A stretch of DNA of 64,000 bases from Streptomyces sp. Tu6071 (GTDB taxonomy: Bacteria > Actinomycetota > Actinomycetes > Streptomycetales > Streptomycetaceae). A program made the position numbers and the translations under genes. The notes beneath the pieces were generated by a model. The model was not told where the DNA came from. It did no database searches and worked only from the letters and a program-made list of their open reading frames with translations. Within the stretch, counting starts at the first letter, position 1. Each line of letters begins with the position of its first letter. Location of the stretch: the NCBI RefSeq assembly GCF_000213055.1, contig NZ_CM001165.1, forward strand, positions 310,001 through 374,000, in the 5' to 3' direction. This document shows, piece after piece, positions 34,420-43,522 of the stretch.

Positions 34420-34586
34420 TCCTCGGGGCGCAGCAGGCCGCGCCGGTAGGCCGCCACGAGGTGCTGCGGCACGCGGTGGGCGACTCCGTCCACGGTGACG
34501 GTGACGAGCTTCGGGGCGCTCGCCTTCCACTGCGCCCTGCGGTGACGGGTGTTGGCGCGGGATGTTTTGCGCTTGGGGACGGCCAT
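34416..34586 (-). CDS. rpmF: Ribosomal protein L32, cysteine-free (zinc-independent) paralogue
   Basis: 56 aa, starting [20 protein letters not shown], the conserved N-terminus of bacterial L32. The C-terminal half carries no cysteine at all ([17 protein letters not shown]), whereas the zinc-binding form has Cys pairs there. Such C-minus paralogues replace the zinc protein when zinc is scarce. The ATG at 34586 follows GGAAAGG. The stop overlaps the COG0523 GTG by 4 bp, so the two are translated together. Location in the Zur-box-headed operon fits. Confidence 0.93.
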   Translation of the reverse strand: MAVPKRKTSRANTRHRRAQWKASAPKLVTVTVDGVAHRVPQHLVAAYRRGLLRPEE

Positions 34587-34644
34587 GAGGCTGCCTTTCC
34601 GGGGTGGGGATGCGGGGTGTGCGGGTGTGGCGGCGGGGCGCGGA

Positions 34645-34667
34645 GGCCCTCGTACGTGCCGAGGGCC
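34645..34667 (-). terminator. Hairpin between rpsR-like and rpmF-like genes
   Basis: GGCCCTCG and CGAGGGCC form an 8-bp GC-rich stem with a 7-nt loop in the 119-bp spacer between S18 and L32. There is no T-tract. It could act as an attenuator or an mRNA-processing or stability element, tuning L32 output relative to S18. Confidence 0.45.
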
Positions 34668-34705
34668 CGTCGGGTGCGGCTCAGCGACCGCCGCCGCTCA
34701 GGGGC

Positions 34706-34945
34706 TCAGCGGCTGCCGTAGGGCAGGAGCGCCATCTCGCGGGCGTTCTTGATCGCGGCGGCGAGCTGCCGCTGCTGCTGGGCGCTCACGCGCGTGACCC
34801 GGCGGCTGCGGATCTTGCCGCGGTCGGAGATGAACTTCCGCAGCAGGTCGGTGTCCTTGTAGTCGATGTAGGTGATCCCGGCGGCGTCCAGCGGATTGGG
34901 GCGCGACGCGCGGGTGTCACGGCGGTGGTGGGTGGTGCGGGGCAC
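34706..34945 (-). CDS. rpsR: Ribosomal protein S18, cysteine-free paralogue
   Basis: 79 aa. The S18 core is obvious: [20 protein letters not shown], then [20 protein letters not shown] and the C-terminal [15 protein letters not shown]. It contains no cysteine, unlike zinc-binding actinobacterial S18 forms. The start is GTG at 34945 with AAGGAG 8 nt upstream; longer frames cross a tandem repeat and lack a binding site. It is a zinc-sparing paralogue in the Zur-linked set. The 116-bp gap to the upstream COG0523 gene contains the 19-bp repeats, so an internal promoter is possible. Confidence 0.93.
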   Translation of the reverse strand: MPRTTHHRRDTRASRPNPLDAAGITYIDYKDTDLLRKFISDRGKIRSRRVTRVSAQQQRQLAAAIKNAREMALLPYGSR

Positions 34946-34992
34946 GGGGAGGGCTCCTTGGTGCGGGGCGGCGGCGGTGAGCGGCGGGTGGT

Positions 34993-35068
34993 GGTCGGCG
35001 GCAGACGTGACGTTCAGCGGCAGTCGTGGCGGTCGGCGGCAGACGTGGCGGTCGGCGGCGGTCAGTGG
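34993..35068. repeat. Four 19-bp tandem repeats
   Basis: Units at 34993-35011, 35012-35030, 35031-35049 and 35050-35068 follow the pattern GGTCGGCGGCAGACGTGGC with a few changes each. The array fills most of the spacer between the S18 gene and the second COG0523 gene and overlaps that gene's last codons. Confidence 0.8.
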
Positions 35069-36222
35069 ACGGGGTCGAGGAACTGGTCGAACGAGGCCGG
35101 GAACTCCTTCCACGCCTCCGTGCCACCCGCCATCTCGGCGTCGGTGAGCACGCAGGAGGCGAGGAGGCCGGCGATGCCCTCGCGGTCGAGGTCCGGCGAG
35201 GTGAAGACGAGGTACTGCTCGCGGTCGCCGTGCTCGGGGTCCCAGTCGAGCGCGGCGGCGGCCCGGCGCAGCGGGGGGACGAGTTCCCAGGCCGCGTCCG
35301 GCAGTCCGCGCAGCCAGGGCCCGGACGTCTCGACGCACAGCGCGCCCCCGGCCGCGTCCCAGTGCAGCAGCGTGTCGGGCCGGTCGGCGAGCCAGAACCG
35401 GCCCCGGCTGCGTACCGCCGCGCAGCACAGCTCCTCCAGCGCCTCGAAGAGGCGTCCGGGGTGGAAGGGGCGGCGGTGCCGCCAGACGAGCGTGCCGATC
35501 CCGGCCTCGTGCGCCTCCTGCGGAAGAAGCGCCATCGCCGGGTGTTGCGCCGCCGCGGCTGCCTCGGTGTCGAAGCCCGCCCGGAGCAGTCCGGGCAGTT
35601 CGGGGGAACCGAGGGGCAAACGCCGTGCGGTGGGGTGCAGTTGCGCGAGCAGGGCGAGGTCGTCCGGGGCGTTTTCGCCGTCCTGACCGGCGAGTACGAG
35701 GACGCCCGGGTACTCCAGCTGCCGGGCGAAGGTGTCCCCCACGGTGCGCTCGTCCGTGGGCGCGGCGGCGAGACCCGCCTCGGCGAGTTCGTCGCCGTTG
35801 CCGAGGCAGGCCAGGACGAGCGCGGGATCGACGGCGGTCAGCACGTTGCCCAGCCGCAGCGACTCCCCCGCGTGCGCGACGACGACCTCGGCCATCGCGC
35901 GCGGTTCGACGGAGTCCCACAGCTCCACGACGGCGAGGCGCGTCGAGCCGTCGCGTGCGAGGCGCCGCAGCTCGGGGACCAGGTCCTCGCGCAACGCGCA
36001 GCACGCGCAGTCGTTGACGAGCGGCGTCTCGCCGGTGGCGAGCGTGCCCGAGGCGTCGCGCAGTTCACGCACGACCGCTCCGGAGGGGGCGTCGCGCAGG
36101 TCGTGGTGGAGCACGACGCTGCCGGGCACGACGCGCAGCAGGTGGGCGACGGTCCTCGCCCGCGCCTCGGCGTGGATGCCCGCCACCAGCACGACGGGCA
36201 GCGGCGCGTCCCCGGCCGTCAT
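35062..36222 (-). CDS. COG0523-like protein with a degenerate P-loop
   Basis: 386 aa, with the overall layout of a G3E/CobW protein: the metal motif CACC in [14 protein letters not shown], a family-like middle region and a C-terminal CobW-like domain ([27 protein letters not shown]). The position of the P-loop reads [18 protein letters not shown], without the GxxGxGKT pattern, and NKxD is replaced by LAGQDGE. GTP hydrolysis is therefore doubtful. It may be a metal-binding partner of the intact COG0523 GTPase nearby. ATG at 36222 overlaps the L31 stop by 4 bp. The gene belongs to the Zur-box-headed operon. Confidence 0.85.
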   Translation of the reverse strand: MTAGDAPLPVVLVAGIHAEARARTVAHLLRVVPGSVVLHHDLRDAPSGAVVRELRDASGTLATGETPLVNDCACCALREDLVPELRRLARDGSTRLAVVELWDSVEPRAMAEVVVAHAGESLRLGNVLTAVDPALVLACLGNGDELAEAGLAAAPTDERTVGDTFARQLEYPGVLVLAGQDGENAPDDLALLAQLHPTARRLPLGSPELPGLLRAGFDTEAAAAAQHPAMALLPQEAHEAGIGTLVWRHRRPFHPGRLFEALEELCCAAVRSRGRFWLADRPDTLLHWDAAGGALCVETSGPWLRGLPDAAWELVPPLRRAAAALDWDPEHGDREQYLVFTSPDLDREGIAGLLASCVLTDAEMAGGTEAWKEFPASFDQFLDPVH

Positions 36223-36473
36223 CGGCCGGCCCCTCGCCCATAGCGCCGCTCGAAGCGCTCGACCCGCCCGGCGGCGTCCACGACGCGCGCGGTGCCGGTG
36301 TAGAAGGGGTGGCTCGCGGAGGAGATCTCGACATCGACCACCGGGTAGGACCGGCCGTCCTCCCACTCGACGGTCCGCTCGCTCGTCAACGTCGAACGGG
36401 TCAGAAAGGCGAAGCCCGCCGCCCGGTCGCGGAAGACGACGGGGCCGTACGGGGGGTGGATTCCGGTTTTCAT
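36219..36473 (-). CDS. rpmE2: Ribosomal protein L31 type B (zinc-free)
   Basis: 84 aa. It has the type B hallmarks [16 protein letters not shown] at the N-terminus and [11 protein letters not shown] near the C-terminus, and lacks the CxxC of zinc-binding L31. The start ATG at 36473 has GAAGGA 5 nt upstream. Type B L31 displaces the zinc-containing form under zinc limitation and is a classical Zur target. It is the first gene after the Zur box at 36550 and is coupled by a 4-bp overlap to the degenerate COG0523 gene. Confidence 0.95.
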   Translation of the reverse strand: MKTGIHPPYGPVVFRDRAAGFAFLTRSTLTSERTVEWEDGRSYPVVDVEISSASHPFYTGTARVVDAAGRVERFERRYGRGAGR

Positions 36474-36549
36474 GGCTGTCCTTCGTGCTTGCTGAGGCCC
36501 TGCGGGGCCGCCGCGAGGCCAGGTGTGGCGCGGCGCGGAAGACAGCATA

Positions 36550-36564
36550 CGACAATGGTTTTCA
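36550..36564 (-). promoter_or_regulatory. Zur box upstream of rpmE2
   Basis: CGACAATGGTTTTCA reads TGAAAACCATTGTCG on the minus strand and is extended by TTA. It is a 7-1-7 palindrome with a good TGAAAA half-site, 77 bp before the L31 start. It probably controls L31, COG0523, S18, L32 and the genes behind them. Confidence 0.78.
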
Positions 36565-36735
36565 TTACCGAAAGGTGGTCGGCCGGACGGGGAGGGCAGC
36601 GGTCGCGGACGGCGGCGACAGCGCGACCGAGGGACCCCGGAGCACCGGCCGACCGGGCGCCGGGACCAAGGCGCCCGCCCCAGCCCCGCGTTCGGCCTTC
36701 CCCGCCACCGGGCCGGGCGGCGGCCGTATCGCCGC

Positions 36736-37527
36736 ATGGCCCTGACAGGAAGGACCAGGGCACAGCGGGCGGTGCGGACGAAGGGGCGGATCGAGCGGGT
36801 GGGGGAACCCCGGCACGGAGGCTCGCCGAGCGAGGGCATCGCCGTGGTCGTCGCCTTCCAGGGCCCTTCGAGCGGGCGGGAGTTCACCGTCACCAACGGC
36901 GGCGGGCCGGGCGAGCGGATCGACATGGCCTGGCGGGGCCGGGAGGTAGGCGTTGCGTACCCGCCCGGCAGGCCCCACGCGTTCCGGTTCACCAGGGCCC
37001 CCGCCGACGGCGGGCGCGGACTCGGGTGGCCGACGTTCGCGGTGCTCCTCTGCTACGCGGGCCTGGTCGTCTTCGCCGCGATCGACCGGGGCTGGCCGTC
37101 GGCTCTGCTCGGCTTCTGCGGACCCTGGGCCCTCTCGGGCCTGTTCCACCCGCCCGGGAACGTACGCGACAGGAAGCGGCGCCTCGACGCACTGACCGCC
37201 ATGGCCGCCGTACCCGGCCGCGTGATCGCCGTGCTCAAGAGCATCAGCCCGGACGAGGACGGAAACGCCTCCACGCGCGTGGTGCCGGTCATCGCCTTCA
37301 CCACCCTCGACGGTACGGCCGTCACGGCCTACTGCCCGTCAGGACTGCGCGACCCCGCCGGATCTCACGGCCGCGACGTCACGGTCCACTACACCCCCGA
37401 GGACCCGGCGGTCTTCACCCTGGACATCGGCGCCGAACGCCGCTCCTGGAAGACGGACATGACCGTCAACGTCGTGGGTCTCGTCGTCGTGGGGGCGGCA
37501 GCCGTGGTGGGGGCGGTCGCACTCTGA
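36736..37527 (+). CDS. DUF3592-like membrane protein
   Basis: 263 aa. A soluble N-terminal part precedes a hydrophobic hairpin (~100-135, [18 protein letters not shown] then [15 protein letters not shown]). A soluble middle domain has [21 protein letters not shown] and [14 protein letters not shown], and a final helix runs [17 protein letters not shown]. This layout and the HYxPxxP element are what DUF3592 proteins show. Function is unknown for the family. The start ATG at 36736 has an AGGA-free leader, so an earlier start in the same frame cannot be excluded. The gene is divergent from the Zur operon with 262 bp between them. Confidence 0.75.
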   Translation: MALTGRTRAQRAVRTKGRIERVGEPRHGGSPSEGIAVVVAFQGPSSGREFTVTNGGGPGERIDMAWRGREVGVAYPPGRPHAFRFTRAPADGGRGLGWPTFAVLLCYAGLVVFAAIDRGWPSALLGFCGPWALSGLFHPPGNVRDRKRRLDALTAMAAVPGRVIAVLKSISPDEDGNASTRVVPVIAFTTLDGTAVTAYCPSGLRDPAGSHGRDVTVHYTPEDPAVFTLDIGAERRSWKTDMTVNVVGLVVVGAAAVVGAVAL

Positions 37528-37540
37528 CGGGGAAGCCGGG

Positions 37541-37631
37541 GTGTGCGCCTGGTGACAACCGGCGTGCGGGCCTGACGGACACCGCGTGCGGGCCTGGTAC
37601 AAACCAGCGCGCGTGTCCACCTGTCGCCGGG
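37541..37631. repeat. Degenerate 22-23-bp direct repeats in an intergenic region
   Basis: Three clear copies (37541-37563, 37564-37585, 37586-37608) share GTGCGGGCCTG and ACAAACC/ACAACC, and a weaker fourth follows to 37631. They lie immediately downstream of the DUF3592-like gene. The function is unknown. Confidence 0.5.
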
Positions 37632-37665
37632 CATTCGCTTGTTCGGGTGAGATCCCCCAAAACGC

Positions 37666-37696
37666 TTGTAGCTATGCGTAATTAGTCCATTACAGT
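37666..37696 (+). promoter_or_regulatory. Possible promoter for the small secreted protein
   Basis: The stretch 37655-37695 is unusually AT-rich for this DNA. TTGTAG (37666-37671) and TACAGT (37691-37696) could serve as -35 and -10, with a long 19-nt spacer. The gene start is 32 bp downstream. Confidence 0.35.
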
Positions 37697-37727
37697 GAGC
37701 GAGTACGGTTGATCGAGGGGAGCCCAC

Positions 37728-38150
37728 ATGCGCAGATCACTGGTGGCGGTCGCCGCCACGACACTCTTCGCCCTGGGGGCGGGCAGTGCCGTCGCCGCTT
37801 CGTGGCACTCGATGAGGACCCTGACGACCGGCGGGGCCGCGTTCAGGAACGGGCAGTACACCTTCTACCCGAAGTCCACGAACCACGGTGGCTTCGGCTT
37901 CGAGGGCGGCCTGGCGGACACCTCGAAGGGCGACGGGCACAACGTGTACGTCCAGGCCAAGGTGGAGGGCTACTCCTGGCGCCGCTTCAACGGCAAGCAG
38001 GGCAAGACCGTGCGGCTGAACAAAGTGGTGTACGACGGGGCGGCGCAGTACGTGCGCCACGCCGCCCTGCGCGTGTGCCGCGACCGAGGCTCCCTCCGCC
38101 CTGACAACTGCAGCCCGACGCGCTCGTACAAGGGCCCCGACCAGGACTGA
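37728..38150 (+). CDS. Small secreted protein of unknown function
   Basis: 140 aa. It has a clear signal peptide (MRRSLVAVAATTLFALGAGS, cleavage after AVA-A near residue 24), then a soluble domain rich in Gly, Lys and aromatic residues. Two cysteines (CRDRGSLRPDNC) near the C-terminus could form a disulphide. The pattern KVEGYSWRRFNGKQGKTVRLNK followed by a region listing a cysteine-bounded loop is common among small Streptomyces exported proteins of unknown role. GGGGAG lies ~8 nt before the ATG. The ABC transporter gene follows after 29 bp in the same direction and could be co-transcribed. Confidence 0.8.
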   Translation: MRRSLVAVAATTLFALGAGSAVAASWHSMRTLTTGGAAFRNGQYTFYPKSTNHGGFGFEGGLADTSKGDGHNVYVQAKVEGYSWRRFNGKQGKTVRLNKVVYDGAAQYVRHAALRVCRDRGSLRPDNCSPTRSYKGPDQD

Positions 38151-38179
38151 CGAGACCAGAAGCGGAGGGACGGACCGCC

Positions 38180-38899
38180 ATGCCGGGCTGGGTGCTTCGG
38201 GCCGAGGGTGTCGAGGTCGCGTACGGGGAGCAGCGTGCCGTGGCGGGGGTGACGCTCGGGCTGGCCGCCGGGGAGACCGTCGCCGTGACGGGCAGCAGCG
38301 GGAGCGGCAAGTCCTCGCTGCTGCACTGCCTCGCCGGGATCGTGCCCGCCTCGGCGGGCACCGTCCGCTTCGGGGAGCTGGACTACGCGGCGCTGGGCGA
38401 CGAGGAGTTGTCGGCCCTGCGCAGGGAACGGTTCGGCTACGTCTTTCAGCACGGTGAACTCCTGCCCGAGCTGACCGTCGAGGAGAACGCGGCGCTCCCG
38501 CTGCGGCTCGCCGGACGGCGCAAGGACGCGGCCCACGCGGCGGCGGCACCCGTCCTCCACCGGCTCGGCCTCGACGCCCTGCGCGGACGGCGCGTCTCGC
38601 GGCTCTCCGGTGGGCAGGCCCAGCGCGTCGCGGTGGCCCGCGCCCTGGTGCACCGCCCCGCCATCGTCTTCGCCGACGAGCCGACCGGCGCGCTCGACTC
38701 GGTCAACGCGGCGGCGGTGCTCGACGAGTTCCTGTCGCTGGCCAGGGACGCCGGTACGGCGGTGCTGCTGGTGACGCATGACGAGGGCGTCGCCGCGCGC
38801 GCCGACCGCCGCTGCCTCATGCACGACGGACGCCTGCGCGACCTCTCCGCCGTGCCCGCCCCCACGCCCTCCGCCGATCCCGGAGCGGGTGCGCCGTGA
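38180..38899 (+). CDS. ABC transporter ATPase, LolD/MacB type
   Basis: 239 aa. Walker A is GSSGSGKSS (~38-46), signature LSGGQAQRVAVARAL, Walker B with FADEPTGALDS, and switch His in VTHDE. The FQHGELLPELTVEENAALPL Q-loop region is characteristic of the LolD/MacB group that works with FtsX-like permeases. GGAGGGA precedes the ATG. Its stop overlaps the GTG of the permease gene by 4 bp, so the pair forms one complex. The substrate is unknown; export of a peptide or lipoprotein, or a role in envelope stress, is typical of such pairs. Confidence 0.92.
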   Translation: MPGWVLRAEGVEVAYGEQRAVAGVTLGLAAGETVAVTGSSGSGKSSLLHCLAGIVPASAGTVRFGELDYAALGDEELSALRRERFGYVFQHGELLPELTVEENAALPLRLAGRRKDAAHAAAAPVLHRLGLDALRGRRVSRLSGGQAQRVAVARALVHRPAIVFADEPTGALDSVNAAAVLDEFLSLARDAGTAVLLVTHDEGVAARADRRCLMHDGRLRDLSAVPAPTPSADPGAGAP

Positions 38900-41190
38900 A
38901 GACGCTCGCGCTGGGGCTTCTCCTCGCGGTGCGCGGCGACCGCGCCACCCGGGTCCGGTTCGTGCTCATGACGGCCGGCTGCGCGATCGGCGTGGCGTGC
39001 CTGGCCGCTGTCCTCAGCATCCCGACGATCGTCGCCGCCCACGACACGCGCGCGGCGCTCCGCGACGCCGTCCCGGCACGCGAGGCGGCGGCCCAGCAGC
39101 GTGCGGAGGCACTGCCGGGGCTGCCCCTGTCCCTGGAGCGCAGGGACCCCTTCGGCTCCCGCCCCGTCACCCGCGTCTTCGTCGCACGCCCGCCGCGGGG
39201 CGGGGGCCCCACACCGCCGGGAGTGAGCCGCCTGCCCGGCCCCGGCGAAGTCCTCGTGTCGCCCGCGCTGCGCGCTCTGCTGACGGAGGCCCCCGGCCTC
39301 AAGGGCGGCCTCCCCGGGCGAGTGACGGGGACGATCGGCCCGGCGGGCCTCACCGGCCCCGACGAGCTGTACGCCTACGTCGGCCGCGCCCCGCGGCAAC
39401 TCGCCGCCACCGGCAGCGAGAAGGTCCTGCGCTACGGCGCCGCGTACGCTCCGCACCCCGCGCTCGACGAAGGCACGCTCGACCCCTTGCGCTTCACGCT
39501 GTGCTGCCTCGTCCTGCTCCCCCTCTTCGTCTACCTCTCGGTGTGCGTGCGGCTCTCCGCCGAGTCGCGCTCCCGGCGGCTCGCGGCGCTGCGACTGCTC
39601 GGGCTGAGCGCGCGGGACACCGTGCGCGTGAGCGCGGTGGAGACGGTCTGCGCCGCCGCACTCGGCGCCGTCGCGGGCCTCGGCCTGTACCTCGCGGCCG
39701 AAGCGGTGGTCGCGGGGACGGGCTGGCTCGGCCTCGCGTGGTACCCGGCGGACGGACTGCCCAGCAGATCGACGCTCGTGGCCTGCCTGCTCGGCTGCCC
39801 CGCCCTCGCCCATGTCGCGGGCCGGAGACACGCGCGCGAAGCGGCACTGCGCCCCCTCGCGGTACGCCGGGGGGAACACGGGACGCGGCCCCGCCGCCGG
39901 CTCGCGGCGGTCCTCACACTGCCGGGCCTCGGCATCGTTTCCACGTACTGCCTCCTCGGGCTCGTCGACAAGGCCCCCGGACCGAGCGCGACCACTTCCC
40001 TCCTCGTCCCCGCCGGGGCGCTGCTCACCGGCGCCGGGCTCGTCCTGTCCCTGCCACCCGCGACCGCGTGGCTCGCCCGCCGTATCGCGGCCCGCACCCA
40101 GCGCGTCTCCCTGACCCTCGCCCTGCGCCACCACGAGGCCCATCCCGGCATGGCCCTGCGCGTCGTGAGCGGCCTCGTCCTCCTCGTCTACGCCGCATCG
40201 CTCACGCAGGGCGTACTCGTCGAGCTGGACCAGGTGAGCCGCCGCGCCGCGCCGAACCAGGAGTACGAGCTGCCGTACGAGCGGCTGACGCCCAGCCAAC
40301 TGGGCCGCGCGGAGAGGGCGTCCGGTGTCGACGGTCGTGCTCTGGCAGCGGATTTCACGGACAGGGAGACCGCGGTCGTCGCCACGTGCGCGCAGCTCGC
40401 GACCTTCGTGCGTCCAGGCAGCGTGAAGGGCTGCGAGGACGGCGAGATCCTCGCGCTGCGCGACCCCGACGTCCCGCTCGGGCCCGAGGGGCTTCCCGGC
40501 GCGGGGCACACCCTGCGTCTCCGGGACGCGGAGGGCCGCCCGGCGGGCGAGCAGCGGCTCACGGTGCCGCGGCGCACGGTCACCGTCAGCGTCGTCCAGC
40601 CCTCCAACATCACCAGTGCCCTGGTGCTGGTCCCGCCGTCCGCGCTCCCGGCCGGAACCCACCCGGCGGCTGCGCGGCTCCTGTTGAGCAGCGCACCCGA
40701 CCAGGACACCGTCCGCGCCGTGCTCGACCGTCTCGCGGCCATCGCCCCGACCATCGAGATCACCCCGGTCGGCATCGTCATCGACACCCTGAACCAGCTC
40801 ACGGCCGTCAAGGGACTCCTCGGTACGGGCATGGTGCTGGGCCTCGGGATCGGCGTCGCCGCCTTCCTCGTCTCGACAGCCGATCACGCGATGAGCCGCC
40901 GCACGAGGACAGCCGCCCTCACCCTCCTCGGCATCCGGCCCGGCACCCTGCGCGCGGCGCAGAGCGCCCAAGTGGCCCTGCCCCTCGCCTGCGGCCTCAC
41001 CGCCGCCCTCGTGGCCGGGAAACTCGCGGAATCCAGCTACCTCGTCACCGGCGGCGGAGCGGTCTTCTGGGACACCGCGGGACTCCCCCTCCTTCTGGCG
41101 AGCGCCCTCGTCGTCCTGATCGTCGCCACCGTGTCCTGCCTCCCGCTGGCCCGCCGGCACCTGGACCCGGAGGTGCTGCGCAAGGACTGA
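38896..41190 (+). CDS. FtsX/MacB-type ABC permease
   Basis: 764 aa. The layout is that of a large actinobacterial FtsX-domain permease: an N-terminal helix (~20-40), an extracellular domain, three helices (LRFTLCCLVLLPLFVYLSVC and following), a second set near residue 310-440, another extracellular region (~440-640), and a final three-helix FtsX block (~645-760). Internal duplication of the FtsX module is evident. GTG at 38896 is coupled to the ATPase stop. It is probably an exporter or mechanotransmission device rather than an importer. No dedicated regulator is adjacent. Confidence 0.88.
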   Translation: MKTLALGLLLAVRGDRATRVRFVLMTAGCAIGVACLAAVLSIPTIVAAHDTRAALRDAVPAREAAAQQRAEALPGLPLSLERRDPFGSRPVTRVFVARPPRGGGPTPPGVSRLPGPGEVLVSPALRALLTEAPGLKGGLPGRVTGTIGPAGLTGPDELYAYVGRAPRQLAATGSEKVLRYGAAYAPHPALDEGTLDPLRFTLCCLVLLPLFVYLSVCVRLSAESRSRRLAALRLLGLSARDTVRVSAVETVCAAALGAVAGLGLYLAAEAVVAGTGWLGLAWYPADGLPSRSTLVACLLGCPALAHVAGRRHAREAALRPLAVRRGEHGTRPRRRLAAVLTLPGLGIVSTYCLLGLVDKAPGPSATTSLLVPAGALLTGAGLVLSLPPATAWLARRIAARTQRVSLTLALRHHEAHPGMALRVVSGLVLLVYAASLTQGVLVELDQVSRRAAPNQEYELPYERLTPSQLGRAERASGVDGRALAADFTDRETAVVATCAQLATFVRPGSVKGCEDGEILALRDPDVPLGPEGLPGAGHTLRLRDAEGRPAGEQRLTVPRRTVTVSVVQPSNITSALVLVPPSALPAGTHPAAARLLLSSAPDQDTVRAVLDRLAAIAPTIEITPVGIVIDTLNQLTAVKGLLGTGMVLGLGIGVAAFLVSTADHAMSRRTRTAALTLLGIRPGTLRAAQSAQVALPLACGLTAALVAGKLAESSYLVTGGGAVFWDTAGLPLLLASALVVLIVATVSCLPLARRHLDPEVLRKD

Positions 41191-41317
41191 GAAGCGCGCC
41201 GGTCGATCGGCGGCGCTCCATGCGCACGAGGAAGGCGGCCACGAGCGGCACCGGCCGCCCACCCCGTGCGTGCTCCGGCCACCGACTCACGGCCGCTCAA
41301 CCTGGCGGTCGAGCCCG

Positions 41318-42121
41318 CTAGTTCGACCGCATCAGCGACGGAAGATCGGCGCACAGGGACGACGGGAAGCCGGGCTCGACGCGATGTACGTCGGCGCATC
41401 CGGCCTTCGTGCCACGGGCGACCGGCTTCCAGCCCGAAGTCTCGGCCCGGAAGAACCAGCGGTCGCCGATGCTCGCGTCGCAGCCGGGGGCCGTGCCCTT
41501 GGGGCAGGCGGGGCCCACGCGTGAGAAGACGTCGAACACGAGCCACTTGCCGTCGCAGTGCTCTTCGCCGCGCGAGGTGTGGTTCGGCACGTCGAGCGTC
41601 ATGACCGCCTGGTCGTAGGAGGCCGGGGTGCAGCCGGTGGGCGCGGGGTGGCAGCCGAGTTCGCCGCACAGGCGCAGGTCCGGCAGGTGGGCGCCGTCCA
41701 TGGTGAACACCGTGTGGGTGTCCGTCGCCAGTTCGCGGTGGCCGAGCGGGGATGGCAGTCGTACCTTCGCCGTGGCCGTCGTGGTCTCGCGGCAGTCGGC
41801 GCGCGCGGGGCCGCCCGTCAGCGCGGAGAAGGTGACCTGCACCCACACGGTGCGGTCCGAGGTGTCGGTGACGACCGCCTTCAGACGGCGTGCGCACGTC
41901 CTCCCGCCGCCGGGCACCTCGGCATCGACGTCGAGCGCGCGCTGGTCGTCGGCGAGCCGGGCCGCGGTGACCCGGAACGGCGCGAACGTCTGCCAGTGCG
42001 GCGACTCCGCCGCGCTCGGCGGGGCGCCGGACCCGGCCCGTACCGTCCCACAGGCGCCGAGCAGCAGTACGCCGACCGCGCCCAGCAGTACGAACATGAT
42101 CACTGGTCTTGCGCGTGGCAC
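41318..42121 (-). CDS. Putative lipoprotein, unknown function
   Basis: 267 aa from GTG at 42121; an internal ATG at 42097 lacks a ribosome-binding site. The N-terminus has a lipoprotein signal ending LLLGAC. The mature part has at least eight cysteines (CARRL, ADCRE, LCGELGC, GCTP, HCDG, ACPKG, GCDAS, GCADV, LCADL), enough for several disulphides, and a DVFSRVGPACPKG-like stretch. No family is recognised. It converges on the ABC permease gene with a 127-bp gap. Confidence 0.7.
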   Translation of the reverse strand: MPRARPVIMFVLLGAVGVLLLGACGTVRAGSGAPPSAAESPHWQTFAPFRVTAARLADDQRALDVDAEVPGGGRTCARRLKAVVTDTSDRTVWVQVTFSALTGGPARADCRETTTATAKVRLPSPLGHRELATDTHTVFTMDGAHLPDLRLCGELGCHPAPTGCTPASYDQAVMTLDVPNHTSRGEEHCDGKWLVFDVFSRVGPACPKGTAPGCDASIGDRWFFRAETSGWKPVARGTKAGCADVHRVEPGFPSSLCADLPSLMRSN

Positions 42122-42262
42122 GTCCTTCGCCCCCCGAGTGGTCGTGGTCCCCGGGTGACTATAGGACGACGCGTGCACACCACGTGGGGCACCGTCACAT
42201 CCGCCCGCCCGCCCCCCGACCGGCGGCGGACACGCGACGACCACCCGGCCGCCGCCGCGGCG

Positions 42263-43522
42263 TCAGCCCTCCAGGAGTTCGGAAAGCGCCAGGGCGGGGT
42301 CGTGCGTGGGTGGGCCCGCGGGCCACCACGTGCCGGATCGGTCGCGGTACGGGTACCAGCGCGCGTCGCGGCCGTAGCGGAGTTGCAGGCCCCGTACGGG
42401 GAGCGTCCAGTGGTTGTCGCCGAGGACCGGGGCGGGAAGGGTCTCGTCCTCCCAGCCCGTCGAGAGGGACGTGCGGGCCCGGGTGACGGCGGAGGCGTCG
42501 GGCTGCCAGGCCTCTTCGAGCACCCTCAGCCCCTCGGCCCCGCCCCAGCGCCATGCCTCGGCCGCCCGGTCCAGTTCGTCCGGCCGCCCGCAGGTGTCCC
42601 GCAGCCGCGCGGGTACCCGGGGGTCGGGGTGGGTCGCGGCGATCCGTACGGTGTCCTGCCAGCGGTCGAGTGGCGGGGGCGGCGCGTCGGCCGTCCCCAG
42701 GACGTACGCGAGGAGCCCGGCGGCGCGTGCGGCGGCGTCGGCCACCAGCCGCTCCAGCGGGTCCGCCTCGATGCCGGTGACCGGCTCGGCGGTGTCCTCG
42801 ACGGGTGCGGGCAGGGGCGGGAGGTCCGGGAGCGGGACGCGCGGGAGGGCGTACGCCTCGGCGGGCGGCGTTCCCTCCGCTGTGGGGGCGTCGCTCGGCG
42901 CCGTGCCCTCGTCGGCCGGCTCGTCCTCGCTCAGCGCGCGCAGGAAGAGGACGGACCTCAGCTCCTCCAGGGCCGTCCCCCACCCCCGGCCGCGTACGAG
43001 GAGCAGAAGCCCCGGGTCCTCGTCGAGCAGCCACGAGAACTGCCAGGCCAGGGCGACCGCGTGCGCGCAGGGATGGTCCGGGGCCTCGCAGCCGCAGTCG
43101 GCGTCCAGCTCGCCGTATCCGGGGAGCAGCCCGAGCCGGGCGTCCTCCGCGGCCTCCAGGAGATCCGGCGGCAGTTCCCCCGCGAGCAGTGCCGCCGTCT
43201 GTGCGGGACGGTCGGCCACCCGCTCCCACAGGGCGTCCCACTGCTCGTTGTCCAGTTCCGGAAGCGCGAGGGCCACGGCGTACGGCTCGTCCACTTCCTC
43301 GTACACCTGGGCGGCGATGTGTCCCGGACCGACCGTCAGGGGACCGAGGAGGCCGGAGCGGGCGACGGCCTGGCCCTTGCGCGGCGTCGCACCGGCGGGC
43401 CAGCCGTCCTCCACCGCCTCCGCCCAGGCCCGGCTCCACCAGGACCGGCCGCGGCCCCGGGCGGCCCTGTGGGCCGGGAAGGCCGCGAAACCTCGCGCCC
43501 GTTCGTCGTGTCCGTCGCTCAT
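42263..43522 (-). CDS. SWIM zinc-finger protein
   Basis: 419 aa. The SWIM motif CxC...CxH is seen as Cys143, Cys145, Cys152 and His154 (DCGCEAPDHPCAHAVALAW). The rest is Ala/Leu/Pro-rich with no catalytic motif; the ending YPYRDRSGTWWPAGPP matches the tail of other Streptomyces SWIM proteins encoded beside SNF2 helicases. ATG at 43522 overlaps the helicase stop by 4 bp, so the two are translationally coupled. It probably acts with the helicase on DNA or nucleoprotein. Confidence 0.9.
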   Translation of the reverse strand: MSDGHDERARGFAAFPAHRAARGRGRSWWSRAWAEAVEDGWPAGATPRKGQAVARSGLLGPLTVGPGHIAAQVYEEVDEPYAVALALPELDNEQWDALWERVADRPAQTAALLAGELPPDLLEAAEDARLGLLPGYGELDADCGCEAPDHPCAHAVALAWQFSWLLDEDPGLLLLVRGRGWGTALEELRSVLFLRALSEDEPADEGTAPSDAPTAEGTPPAEAYALPRVPLPDLPPLPAPVEDTAEPVTGIEADPLERLVADAAARAAGLLAYVLGTADAPPPPLDRWQDTVRIAATHPDPRVPARLRDTCGRPDELDRAAEAWRWGGAEGLRVLEEAWQPDASAVTRARTSLSTGWEDETLPAPVLGDNHWTLPVRGLQLRYGRDARWYPYRDRSGTWWPAGPPTHDPALALSELLEG

